NCBI GenBank assembly: GCA_963751355.1 | Contig: CAVVVS010000105.1 | Location: 1 to 64,000, forward strand | Length of the DNA stretch: 64,000 nt | Direction of reading: 5' to 3' | Source of the DNA: CAVVVS01 sp963751355 | GTDB lineage: Bacteria; Bacteroidota; Ignavibacteria; Ignavibacteriales; Ignavibacteriaceae | In this document: positions 44,139-52,880 of the stretch, in pieces | How the letters are laid out: each line of letters opens with the position of its first letter | Position numbering within the stretch: the stretch's first letter is position 1 | Translations under genes and position numbers: made by a program | The notes under the pieces: model-generated | The model's input: only the letters and a program-made list of their open reading frames with translations | Told to the model about the DNA's origin: nothing | The model's database searches: none

Positions 44139-47100
44139 ATGAAATCTAGTGATCTTACGAAAGAACAAAAAGAAGAGCTTGAAAAATTTGGTGCAAACAC
44201 CTGGTTCGTCGAATACCTGCATAAACAATTTGAAGAAAACCCGGATGAGTTACCTGTACAATGGCAAAATTTTTTCGGAAAAGTTACGGCTAAGGAAAAA
44301 CGGAACGGAAATTCAACCGCCCATCCCGGCTCTGCATTATCTGCTTTTGATAAAGCTATTAAGTTCCCCACCCCGGATGAAAATGATGAAGTAAAAGTAA
44401 TAGCAGGCAGTGCAGAAAAAATATTAGATAACATGTCTGCCAGCCTTTCGATTCCTGTTGCAACATCACAGCGTACTATCCCGGTTAAGCTGCTGGAAGA
44501 AAACAGAAAATTAATCAATCAGCATCTCAGAAAAAAGAATCTGGGAAAAGTATCCTTTACTCATTTAATTGCCTGGGCAATTGTAAGAGCAATTGATTCT
44601 ATTCCGGCGATGAATAATGCATTCACTATTCAAGATGGAAAGCCTAAAATAATAAAACGACCAGATGTTAACTTAGGTTTAGCAATCGATATCGAGAAGA
44701 AAGACGGTTCACGCTCGTTGATAGTCCCGAATATTAAAAATGCAAACCAGTCAAACTTCAGGGAATTCTGGCAGGCCTATGACGATTTGGTTGCCCGTTC
44801 AAGAAAGGGACAAATTGATCCATCTGAATTTGCAGGCACAACCGTTACATTAACGAATCCGGGAACGATAGGTACAATTTCTTCGGTACCGCGTTTGATG
44901 ATCGGGCAGGGCACAATTGTAGCCACCGGTGCTATACAGTATCCGGCTGAGTACCAAGCAATGTCTCAATCGACTATTTCCACCCTCGGTATAAGTAAAG
45001 TTATGAATATAACCAGTACATACGATCATCGAATTATCCAGGGAGCCGAATCGGGTTTATTTCTGAAAGAAATTCATGAAATCTTATTAGGCGAAAAAAA
45101 ATTCTATGAAGATATCTTTGGTGCATTAAATATTCCATTACAACCGCTCGCCTGGAAAACGGATTATCAGCCCGGCGCTTTTAATGGACATGGCTCAACC
45201 GAGGAAATTGAAAAGCAGGGCCGTATTTTGCAGCTGATAAATTTATACCGGGTAAGAGGTCATTTAGTCGCAAATCTCGATCCACTCGGTTCACAAACTC
45301 CTTATCATCCTGAACTCGATCCGGCTACATATAAGCTGACAATTTGGGATCTCGACAGAGAATTTATTACAGGAAGATTTTGCGGATTAAAAACCGCAAC
45401 GTTACGTCATATTTTGGAAATACTCCAGGAAACCTACTGCAGGAAGATCGGTGCGGAGTATATGCATATTCAGAATCCCGCCGAGAAGGTTTGGCTTCAA
45501 AGCAAGATGGAGCCGATAAGAAATGTTCCCGATTTTGATGAGAATATTAAGAAAATAATATTAGATAAATTAATTATCGCAGAAACATTCGAACATTTCA
45601 TTCATACGAAATTTATCGGACACAAAAGATTTTCGCTTGAAGGTTCGGAAACGTTGGTACCTGTTCTCGACACGCTCCTGAATGATGCTCATGAAGGCGG
45701 AATTCAGGAGGTAGTTCTCGGAATGGCTCATAGAGGCAGGCTTAATGTTCTTGCAAATATTATCGGCAAATCGTACGATTCTATTTTTTCTGAGTTTGAA
45801 GATATTCAGGATCCCAATTCAATAGAAGGATCGGGCGACGTAAAATATCATCTCGGCGCATCAGGAAAATATAAAACCAGGGATGGTGGAAGCATTGTTG
45901 TATCTGTTGCATCAAATCCAAGCCATCTTGAGTGGGTAAATCCCGTGGTTGAGGGAATAGTTCGTGCGAAACAAACGCGGTCGGGAGATCAAAAAAGTCA
46001 TAAAAAGACTATGTCCTTACTTATTCACGGAGATGCCGCTTTTGCCGGTCAGGGTGTTGTTGCCGAGACTTTAAACTTATCGCAGTTGAGCGGATACAGA
46101 ACCGGCGGAACAATTCACATCATTATAAATAATCAAATTGGTTTTACTACAACTCCCGAAGACGCACGATCGTCGGTTTACGCAACAGATGTAGCAAAAA
46201 TGATCCAGGCACCAATTTTTCATGTAAACGGCGACGATCCTGAAGCGGCTCTATGGGTAGTAAAACTCGCTTTTGAATATAGACAAATATTCAAAAAAGA
46301 CGTTGTGATTGATCTTTTCGGTTACAGAAAACACGGTCATAATGAAGGTGATGAACCCGGTTTTACACAGCCGCTGCTTTACGAAAAGATAAAAAATCAG
46401 CCGTCAGTTAAAGAAATTTATTCCCAAAAACTTCTTGAAACTAAGGTGCTTACTTCCGATGAGATAAATTCTATGAACGATGAAATTTACAAAGTTCTCA
46501 GTCAGGCTTTTGATAAAATCCGTAGAAGAAGTACTGAATTCAATACAGATGTACCGCTGGCAATATCAAAAGAGAAGATTGAATCGGTAACTCCAGATAA
46601 AAATACAGGAATTACCGAAGATGAATTAAAAACTTTGGTCGGAGCAATAACAAAACTTCCTAAGGATTTTACAATTCATCCTAAACTTAAAAAATTTCTG
46701 GAGAGAAGAAGAGATCTGGTTACTGGTGAAATTGAAGCTGATTGGGCATTTGCCGAATCACTTGCATTTGGCAGTCTGTTATATGAAGGAACGCCGGTTC
46801 GATTAAGCGGTCAGGATAGTGTCAGAGGTACGTTCAGTCAAAGACACCTGGCCTTAACCGATATTCATACCGGCAACGAATATATACCTCTCAATTATAT
46901 AAATGAATCTCAGGCAAAAATAGAAGCTCTCGACAGTTTACTTTCCGAAGCTTCAGTACTCGGATTTGAATACGGATACAGCACAGCAGACCCGTTAGCC
47001 TTAGTAATGTGGGAAGCACAGTTCGGCGATTTTGCCAACAGTGCCCAGGTTATAATTGATAATTTTATAGTTGCTTCATTCGAAAAATGGCAATTACCGA

Positions 47101-47765
47101 ATAGTATTGTAATGCTTCTTCCTCACGGTTATGAGGGACAAGGACCTGAGCATTCAAGTGCAAGACTGGAAAGATTTCTTACTTTGTGCGCACAGGATAA
47201 TATTCATGTTTGTAATTTAACAACGCCTGCACAGTACTTCCATCTTCTTAGAAGACACTTAAAGGCAGCTATTCGTAAACCGCTTATAATTATGACACCC
47301 AAAAGTCTGCTTCGTCATCCTGAAGCTAAATCACCAAAAGAAGCCTTCACCAGCGGAAGTTTCCGTGAAGTAATTGATGATTCCACAGTTGAAAATAAAG
47401 ATAAAATAGAAAAAATTATTTTAACAAGCGGTAAAGTTTATTATGATTTAATCAATTACCGTAAAGAGAATAAAATAGGAAACGCAGCAATAGTTAGAAT
47501 AGAACAATATTATCCTTACCGCAAGGATATGGTTCAGGATATAATTGATTCGTATACCAACACTAAAAAAATTGTATGGGTACAGGAAGAGCCCAAAAAT
47601 ATGGGTGCATGGTTTTTCCTCGCACAGCGTGTAATTGATCAATTAAAAGAGGGACAAAAATTGATGTATGCAGGTCGTCCCGAAGCCGCTAGTCCTGCCG
47701 CAGGATCCGGTAAAATTTCCAGGCAGCAGCAGAAAAATTTAGTTGAGGATGCTTTTAATAAATAA
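44139..47765 (+). CDS. kgd: Multifunctional 2-oxoglutarate decarboxylase/dehydrogenase E1-E2 fusion (Kgd type)
   Basis: A 1208-residue fusion as in mycobacterial Kgd (SucA). A short N-terminal helix ending in a WQNFFGK-like segment is followed by an E2 acyltransferase domain without lipoyl domain (about 85-330; STYDHRIIQGAESG near 296). The E1 thiamine-diphosphate part follows, with AHRGRLNVLANIIG (~530), GDAAFAGQGVVAET (~630), GDDPEAALWVVKLAFEYR and GYRKHGHNEGDEP (~695-730), then a transketolase-type C-terminal region with GQGPEHSSARLERFL (~1000). In the E2 part the usual His-x3-Asp pair reads H-x3-Q, as in characterised Kgd. The enzyme turns 2-oxoglutarate into succinyl-CoA, or a semialdehyde or 2-hydroxy-3-oxoadipate product. 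It connects with sucD at 8567 in the TCA cycle. Confidence 0.95.
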   Translation: MKSSDLTKEQKEELEKFGANTWFVEYLHKQFEENPDELPVQWQNFFGKVTAKEKRNGNSTAHPGSALSAFDKAIKFPTPDENDEVKVIAGSAEKILDNMSASLSIPVATSQRTIPVKLLEENRKLINQHLRKKNLGKVSFTHLIAWAIVRAIDSIPAMNNAFTIQDGKPKIIKRPDVNLGLAIDIEKKDGSRSLIVPNIKNANQSNFREFWQAYDDLVARSRKGQIDPSEFAGTTVTLTNPGTIGTISSVPRLMIGQGTIVATGAIQYPAEYQAMSQSTISTLGISKVMNITSTYDHRIIQGAESGLFLKEIHEILLGEKKFYEDIFGALNIPLQPLAWKTDYQPGAFNGHGSTEEIEKQGRILQLINLYRVRGHLVANLDPLGSQTPYHPELDPATYKLTIWDLDREFITGRFCGLKTATLRHILEILQETYCRKIGAEYMHIQNPAEKVWLQSKMEPIRNVPDFDENIKKIILDKLIIAETFEHFIHTKFIGHKRFSLEGSETLVPVLDTLLNDAHEGGIQEVVLGMAHRGRLNVLANIIGKSYDSIFSEFEDIQDPNSIEGSGDVKYHLGASGKYKTRDGGSIVVSVASNPSHLEWVNPVVEGIVRAKQTRSGDQKSHKKTMSLLIHGDAAFAGQGVVAETLNLSQLSGYRTGGTIHIIINNQIGFTTTPEDARSSVYATDVAKMIQAPIFHVNGDDPEAALWVVKLAFEYRQIFKKDVVIDLFGYRKHGHNEGDEPGFTQPLLYEKIKNQPSVKEIYSQKLLETKVLTSDEINSMNDEIYKVLSQAFDKIRRRSTEFNTDVPLAISKEKIESVTPDKNTGITEDELKTLVGAITKLPKDFTIHPKLKKFLERRRDLVTGEIEADWAFAESLAFGSLLYEGTPVRLSGQDSVRGTFSQRHLALTDIHTGNEYIPLNYINESQAKIEALDSLLSEASVLGFEYGYSTADPLALVMWEAQFGDFANSAQVIIDNFIVASFEKWQLPNSIVMLLPHGYEGQGPEHSSARLERFLTLCAQDNIHVCNLTTPAQYFHLLRRHLKAAIRKPLIIMTPKSLLRHPEAKSPKEAFTSGSFREVIDDSTVENKDKIEKIILTSGKVYYDLINYRKENKIGNAAIVRIEQYYPYRKDMVQDIIDSYTNTKKIVWVQEEPKNMGAWFFLAQRVIDQLKEGQKLMYAGRPEAASPAAGSGKISRQQQKNLVEDAFNK

Positions 47766-47776
47766 TCTTTTTTAGC

Positions 47777-48184
47777 CTAAAATTCAAAAGCCGGGAACTG
47801 CAGAACAAGCATTGAGAATATTATCACCAGATTGATGAGAAAACCCATACCTCCCTTATTTGCCGGTTTTTGCATTTTTCCATCCCAGAAAAGGACAATT
47901 AGAAGTGCTGAGAATATTGTAGTAAAAATGACCAGCAAGAACCACCAATTTTGTGCAGCAAATATTCCAATCCCTCCCGCAATAAATCCGGCAGATGATA
48001 ATATGTAAACAATTCCGGCTATAGTTCTAACTTTTTTATCGCTAAAAATTTTTGAAAATATCCATGAGCCATCCGGCCAAACCAATCCGGGAGTTAATTC
48101 AAAAAGTCTGAAACTTTGACCCGAGTACAACAAAAATACAATTCCATGTAGGATTAAAAATATACCGAATATTATTGCAGTCAT
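47777..48184 (-). CDS. Small membrane protein of unknown function
   Basis: Not recognised. It has 135 residues with four predicted helices (about 3-20, 53-72, 78-98 and 112-130). It starts TAIIFGIFLILHGIVFLLYS and is positively charged between helices 3 and 4. It lies tail to tail with kgd with only 11 nt between stops, and is divergent from the response regulator gene 275 nt away. The upstream ATG with GGGGATC nearby is the natural start. It could be a DoxX-like or DUF-type integral protein; nothing specific supports that. Confidence 0.65.
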   Translation of the reverse strand: MTAIIFGIFLILHGIVFLLYSGQSFRLFELTPGLVWPDGSWIFSKIFSDKKVRTIAGIVYILSSAGFIAGGIGIFAAQNWWFLLVIFTTIFSALLIVLFWDGKMQKPANKGGMGFLINLVIIFSMLVLQFPAFEF

Positions 48185-48405
48185 TATAATGATCCCCTTG
48201 TTACCCTTATCAGTAAATTACGTACAGTAGTTCATTAAATCAAATTATTTTTGAAAACAGAAATTCTCTACATGTAATTTGATAATCCCTATTTACAGTT
48301 TTAATAAAGATTACTCAACCGTTTATTTCATTTATTAGAGGGAAACAATCCCAAAAATAAGTGTGTTTCGGTTTTCAATTTTTCATCTTCATAATCATTT
48401 TGTGA

Positions 48406-48413
48406 TATTTTTG
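48406..48413 (+). promoter_or_regulatory. Candidate -7 box for the two-component operon
   Basis: TATTTTTG fits TAnnTTTG and lies 46 nt before the response-regulator ATG. No well-spaced TTTG -33 box is visible, so this is a weak call. Confidence 0.25.
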
Positions 48414-48459
48414 TTACATTTATTAGTTATATTTTTCTTGCACAATGGTTTAATTTTTT

Positions 48460-49161
48460 ATGAAGAAAGTATTAATAATAGAAGACGACCGGGAGATTTC
48501 CAATTTGCTGGAAATTCATCTTAATGATCTCAAATGCGATGTTAGCAAATACTATGATGGAATTTCGGGGCTTAAGGCTGCTCAAAAGAATAGTTTCGAC
48601 TTTATAGTTCTCGATATTATGCTTCCTGGACTTGATGGGTTTGAAGTCTGCAAAGAATTACGCAAATCGGATATAAATACTCCTATTCTAATACTAACAT
48701 CAAAATCCGAAGAAACCGACAAAGTCCTTGGTTTGGAATTCGGTGCAGATGACTATTTGACAAAACCTTTCAGCATTCGTGAATTTATTGCCAGAGTAAA
48801 AGCAATATTCCGCCGCGTTGATTCATTAAAACAAAAGGTTGACGACGGTGAAGATTTACGGTATGAAGAATTAGTAGTTGACGTAAAAAATAGAATAGTA
48901 TTATTGAAAGGTCAGAGAATCGAATTAACGCCGAAAGAATATGATCTTCTTTATTTAATGGCATCCCATCCCGGAAGGACATACACCCGTGAGAATTTAT
49001 TAAATATAATTTGGGGCTATCAGTACACGGGTTATGAACATACGGTAAATTCTCATATAAACAGGCTGCGCAGTAAAATTGAAAAAAATGTTTCTAATCC
49101 AAAGTTTATTCTTACAACCTGGGGGACCGGATATAGATTTAACGATGAATTGAAGAACTAA
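48460..49161 (+). CDS. OmpR/PhoB-family response regulator
   Basis: A 233-residue transcription regulator. The receiver domain (1-120) has the acidic pair in IIEDD, phospho-acceptor Asp52 in IVLDIMLPGLDG, the conserved Thr/Ser in ILTSKSE and Lys in YLTKPFSIREF. The winged-helix DNA-binding domain (about 130-230) has LTPKEYDLLYLMASHPGR and GYRFNDEL. It works with the kinase gene that starts 14 nt after it. Target genes cannot be told; the hairpin-rich spacer and msrAB follow downstream. Confidence 0.95.
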   Translation: MKKVLIIEDDREISNLLEIHLNDLKCDVSKYYDGISGLKAAQKNSFDFIVLDIMLPGLDGFEVCKELRKSDINTPILILTSKSEETDKVLGLEFGADDYLTKPFSIREFIARVKAIFRRVDSLKQKVDDGEDLRYEELVVDVKNRIVLLKGQRIELTPKEYDLLYLMASHPGRTYTRENLLNIIWGYQYTGYEHTVNSHINRLRSKIEKNVSNPKFILTTWGTGYRFNDELKN

Positions 49162-49175
49162 TTTAAAATTGATAA

Positions 49176-50660
49176 ATGAAAAACTTTTTTAACTCATTAT
49201 TCTGGAAAATTTCCGCTGTTTTTCTTCTGATACTCCTCGTAATATCAGCCATCTATATCTATATATCGGTAGAAACAGCCGAAATGTATTTTCAGGAAAC
49301 CCGGCAAAAACTGGACATAAAAGTCGCGCCGCATATAGCTACGTTTTACGATTTCTTCAAAGGAGATTCCGTAGATACGGACGTGTTGAAAAAAGTATTT
49401 CATAATGTAATGGTAATAAATCCCAGCATAGAAGTTTATTTGTTGAATACTAACGGCATAATTCTCGCATATTATGCACCCGATCAAATAATAAAACTCA
49501 CGAAAGTACCGTTAAAATCTATAAAGGAATATATCTCATCGAATAAAGAAAATTTTTTGATGGGTGTAGATCCTAAAAATCCGGACAGACAAAAAGCTTT
49601 TTCCGCCGCCAAAGTTTTTCATAAAGAAAAATTTAAAGGATATATTTATGTGATACTGGGCGGAAAAGAATATGAAAACGCTTCACAATTACTGTTTGGA
49701 AGTTACATTTTACGTCTCGGTGTAAAGTCTATGATAATAGCACTAATTGCAGCGGCTCTGATTGGTTTTATTGCTATCGGTTTCATTATCAGAAACATCA
49801 GGAAAATTGTTTTCGTAATTAGAGACTTCCAGAAGGGTAATCTCGATGCAAGGATAAAACTAAAAAGCAAAGGAGAACTGCAGGAATTTTCAAACTCGTT
49901 CAATGATATGGCTGATACAATTGTGAACAATATCGGCAAAATAAAAAAATTAGATCAACAGAGACGGGATCTCGTCGCTAATGTTTCACACGATTTGAGA
50001 ACCCCCATTGCTATAACCCGGGGATATGTTGAAACAATTCTGCTTAAAGATGAGACTCTTTCCCCTGCCGAGAGGAAGAAATACCTTGAAACAATATTAG
50101 GCAGCACCGAAAAATTACAGAAACTAATTGAGGAATTGTTTGAACTTTCCAAACTGGAAGCAAAAGAAACCTTGCCGCAAAAAGAACCTTTTTCGCTAGC
50201 CGAACTGCTGCAGGATATACATCAGAAAAATTTAATAATTGCGGAAAGGAAAAATATTGCTTTAAAATTAAATATTGAAAATGATCTGCCTTTTATCTAT
50301 GCCGATATCCGTATGATTGAAAGAGTATTTCAAAATTTAATTGACAACGGTTTAAAATTTACTCACAAAGGTGGAGAAATTTCTATTCGCCTGGAGAAGG
50401 CCAATGAACATTTCTTAACCGCTCGAATTTCTGATAATGGTGAAGGTATAATTACCGAACAATTGCCTCACATTTTTGAAAGATATCATCAGATAAAAAG
50501 GGTGGCAACGGAAGATTCGCAGGGCACGGGTTTAGGTCTGACAATCGTGAAAAAGATTTTGGATATACACAGCATTAACATAAAAGTAGAAAGTGAAGTT
50601 TCGTGCGGTACAACCTTCATACTCGAATTTCCCGTATATAATCCAAATCGGTCCAACTGA
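49176..50660 (+). CDS. Membrane sensor histidine kinase
   Basis: A 494-residue kinase: helix 1 (about 10-30), a periplasmic sensor of roughly 150 residues with a PAS/Cache-like IEVYLLNTNGIILAYYAP, helix 2 (about 185-208), and HAMP (about 208-260). HisKA follows with His272 in VSHDLRTPIAITRGYVE, then HATPase with QNLIDNGLKFTH (N-box), ISDNGEGI and GTGLGLTIV. All kinase motifs are intact. It forms a pair with the preceding regulator; the signal is unknown. Confidence 0.94.
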   Translation: MKNFFNSLFWKISAVFLLILLVISAIYIYISVETAEMYFQETRQKLDIKVAPHIATFYDFFKGDSVDTDVLKKVFHNVMVINPSIEVYLLNTNGIILAYYAPDQIIKLTKVPLKSIKEYISSNKENFLMGVDPKNPDRQKAFSAAKVFHKEKFKGYIYVILGGKEYENASQLLFGSYILRLGVKSMIIALIAAALIGFIAIGFIIRNIRKIVFVIRDFQKGNLDARIKLKSKGELQEFSNSFNDMADTIVNNIGKIKKLDQQRRDLVANVSHDLRTPIAITRGYVETILLKDETLSPAERKKYLETILGSTEKLQKLIEELFELSKLEAKETLPQKEPFSLAELLQDIHQKNLIIAERKNIALKLNIENDLPFIYADIRMIERVFQNLIDNGLKFTHKGGEISIRLEKANEHFLTARISDNGEGIITEQLPHIFERYHQIKRVATEDSQGTGLGLTIVKKILDIHSINIKVESEVSCGTTFILEFPVYNPNRSN

Positions 50661-50835
50661 TATTCCTCAGGCAGCCTTCCTTTCCGGTTCAGTTTAATTT
50701 TGAATATATTTCCTACAAAATAATTTTTTGATTATTTACTTTACTCCAAAACAAATTCTTCTAATTCATAATACATTTAGAATTTACGTAATGAATAAAA
50801 TGAAGCATAAAATTCATTTATTATCTAAAAAGCAT

Positions 50836-51019
50836 TTTCCCCGAATGGGGAAAGACAATATAGCCAGGGACAACGTTCCGGGTCAACAATTTCTAAAACA
50901 TTCATTACTCTGAAAGAGTAAAATAATTTTGTCCGATTGAATTATATAACCTATTCTTGTTGATATTTATACAAAGGGTGGTGCCCTTTGCTAAAATATC
51001 TATCCCCGTTAGGGAATAG
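50836..51019. repeat. Array of five consecutive short hairpins (REP-like)
   Basis: Five inverted repeats follow one another in 184 nt. (1) TTTCCCC-GAAT-GGGGAAA, 50836-50853, perfect. (2) CCAGG with CCGGG, 50864-50882, imperfect. (3) TTACTCT-GAA-AGAGTAA, 50905-50921, perfect. (4) GATATTT, ATA, CAAAGGG-TGGTG-CCCTTTG, CTA, AAATATC, 50962-51000, two perfect 7-bp stems around a 3x3 internal loop. (5) CTATCCCC-GTTA-GGGAATAG, 51000-51019, 7 of 8 pairs. Such arrays resemble the intergenic palindromic repeats seen in Bacteroidota, some linked to Y1 (RAYT) transposases, but no transposase is near. Family identity is inference. Confidence 0.6.
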
Positions 51020-51633
51020 TTAAATTCAAAAAGTTTTACTGATTTAAGTAAATAATCACATTAATTTAAATAAATGACAGCGAAGCCAAACAGCAATCGA
51101 ATGACATACAATATTTTCCCCGGATTATTTTCTTTGTTCATACCTGTTACTCTCCCAATACCTAATTTATTTCGAAGCGTAATTAGTTTAACATTTTCAA
51201 CTCTTTTGTGATTATTTCGTGACAACTGACCGATAAATTTGAAATGTATTAAAAATTAAAGTAGATAAAATAATGTTAAGAAAAAGTTTATTCTACTCGG
51301 GAATTATTACAGACATTTTCATAGGTACAGGCTTCTAGAAAAGTGATTTACCTATACTGCCAATGAGCGTAAAAAACAGTAACGTTCAAAGTAACAATAC
51401 AAAATATATCCAATGTTAAACGGTTTTAGCTATCCCGATACCTGAATGTTCCTACAATCACAATATAACGAAGTAGAATGTTGATTTTGTTAACATGAAA
51501 ATCGATTCATAACTTTTTTCAATTTAATATGTAACACGAATGAACTATTTTATTGACAGTAATGTTGATAAAATGAATAGAGCATGAATATTCAAAAATG
51601 GAAAGAAACTTGATTACAACAACAGGCATACAA
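51020..51633. other. Gene-free AT-rich stretch before msrAB
   Basis: No credible protein frame was seen on either strand, and no RNA gene was recognised. A weak inverted repeat ATAGGTA (51321-51327) with TACCTAT (51349-51355) is present. The stretch 50661-50835 between the kinase stop and the hairpin array is equally featureless. It may hold the msrAB promoter and decayed insertion DNA. Confidence 0.35.
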
Positions 51634-52704
51634 ATGAAAATACTATTTTATTTATTGAGCATAGTTTTATTGTACGGATGTACAATGACGGATTCAAAAG
51701 ATGTTCAAAAAAGATTAATTTCTTCCGGCAGCACAAATCTTGATACCGCAACTTTTGCGGGAGGATGTTTTTGGTGTATGGATGCTCCTTTTGAAAAAAT
51801 TGACGGAGTTAAGGATGTTATCTCGGGATATGCGGGAGGGCATGTTAAAAATCCAACTTATGAGGAAGTTGAAACCGGGACTACAGGAAATGTGGAATCG
51901 GTAGATGTTATTTACGATCCAAACGTCGTAAGTTATTCCGAATTATTAACTATCTACTGGAAGCAGTTCGATCCGACTGATGCCGGCGGTTCCTTTTATG
52001 ACAGAGGTTCGCAGTATAAGTCGGTAATTTTCTATCGCAGTCAAACAGAAAAAGAAGTTGCCGAAAAATCAAAAGAATTGTTGAATAAGTCCGGCATTTT
52101 TAAAAAGCCTATAGCAACAAAAATTGAACAGTTCACATCTTTTTACCCTGCGGAAAAATATCATCAGCATTATTACAAAAAGAATCCCGTTCATTACGAA
52201 GAATACAGGAAGGCATCGGGAAGAGATAATTTTATAATGGGAGTTTGGGGGGACATAGGAATAGACAGGTACAAAAAGCCTTCAGATGAAAAGTTAAAGA
52301 AAGAACTAACTCCATTGGAGTACAACGTAACTCAGAATGGTTCGACGGAAACTCCGTTCAATAATAAATATTGGAATAATCATAAAGAAGGGATTTATGT
52401 CGATATAGTTTCGGGCGAGCCGTTATTTAGTTCTAAAGACAAGTTTGAGTCGGGTACGGGCTGGCCGAGCTTTACAAAGCCGATTGACCCAAGATATTTG
52501 TCCAAAAAAGTCGATTCGTCAATGGGTATGGAGAGAATAGAAGTAAGAAGTACGTTTGGTGATTCTCATTTAGGACATGTATTTAACGACGGACCGGCAC
52601 CCACTCATCTTCGGTACTGCATAAATTCTGCATCACTTAAATTTGTTCCAAAAGATCAAATGGCAAAAGCCGGATACGGTGAGTTTTTGTGGTTATTTGA
52701 ATAA
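51634..52704 (+). CDS. msrAB: Peptide methionine sulfoxide reductase MsrA-MsrB fusion lipoprotein
   Basis: Repairs both stereoisomers of methionine sulfoxide in envelope proteins. From the ATG at 51634 it has 356 residues: signal peptide with lipobox L-Y-G-C (Cys16), MsrA (about 38-195) with catalytic Cys45 in FAGGCFWCMD and QYKSVIFY, then MsrB (about 215-355) with SGTGWPSFTKPI, GDSHLGHVFNDGP and the catalytic Cys in RYCINSASLKF. The two C-x2-C zinc pairs of many MsrB domains are missing. An ATG at 51598 would place 12 residues before the signal peptide, so it is rejected. Location is the periplasmic face of a membrane. Confidence 0.94.
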   Translation: MKILFYLLSIVLLYGCTMTDSKDVQKRLISSGSTNLDTATFAGGCFWCMDAPFEKIDGVKDVISGYAGGHVKNPTYEEVETGTTGNVESVDVIYDPNVVSYSELLTIYWKQFDPTDAGGSFYDRGSQYKSVIFYRSQTEKEVAEKSKELLNKSGIFKKPIATKIEQFTSFYPAEKYHQHYYKKNPVHYEEYRKASGRDNFIMGVWGDIGIDRYKKPSDEKLKKELTPLEYNVTQNGSTETPFNNKYWNNHKEGIYVDIVSGEPLFSSKDKFESGTGWPSFTKPIDPRYLSKKVDSSMGMERIEVRSTFGDSHLGHVFNDGPAPTHLRYCINSASLKFVPKDQMAKAGYGEFLWLFE

Positions 52705-52752
52705 TTTAATTTTCCATGGTTTCTTGTCATAATTTAGAATCTGTTCACAAAT

Positions 52753-52772
52753 CCCCGGCGGTGACGCCGGGG
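52753..52772. repeat. Perfect GC-rich hairpin between msrAB and the SurA-like gene
   Basis: CCCCGGCG-GTGA-CGCCGGGG: an 8-bp all-GC stem with a 4-nt loop in an AT-rich spacer between convergent genes. No T-run follows on either strand. It could stop transcription both ways or be a REP-like palindrome. Confidence 0.6.
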
Positions 52773-52880
52773 TGAGCATATAAAATTATGATAAATTGTG
52801 GACATATTTTAAAAGAACATTTCTAACAAATCTAAATTAACTAACCTGTTTCTTCGCAGCCGGAACTATGTATATTCATT

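Noticed and set aside
50728..50913. A 61-codon frame running across the first hairpins
   Set aside because: It is explained by the palindromic repeats, has no ribosome binding site and no known similarity.
50836..51019. Possible CRISPR array
   Set aside because: The hairpins differ from each other in sequence and there is no constant repeat with regular spacers or any cas gene.
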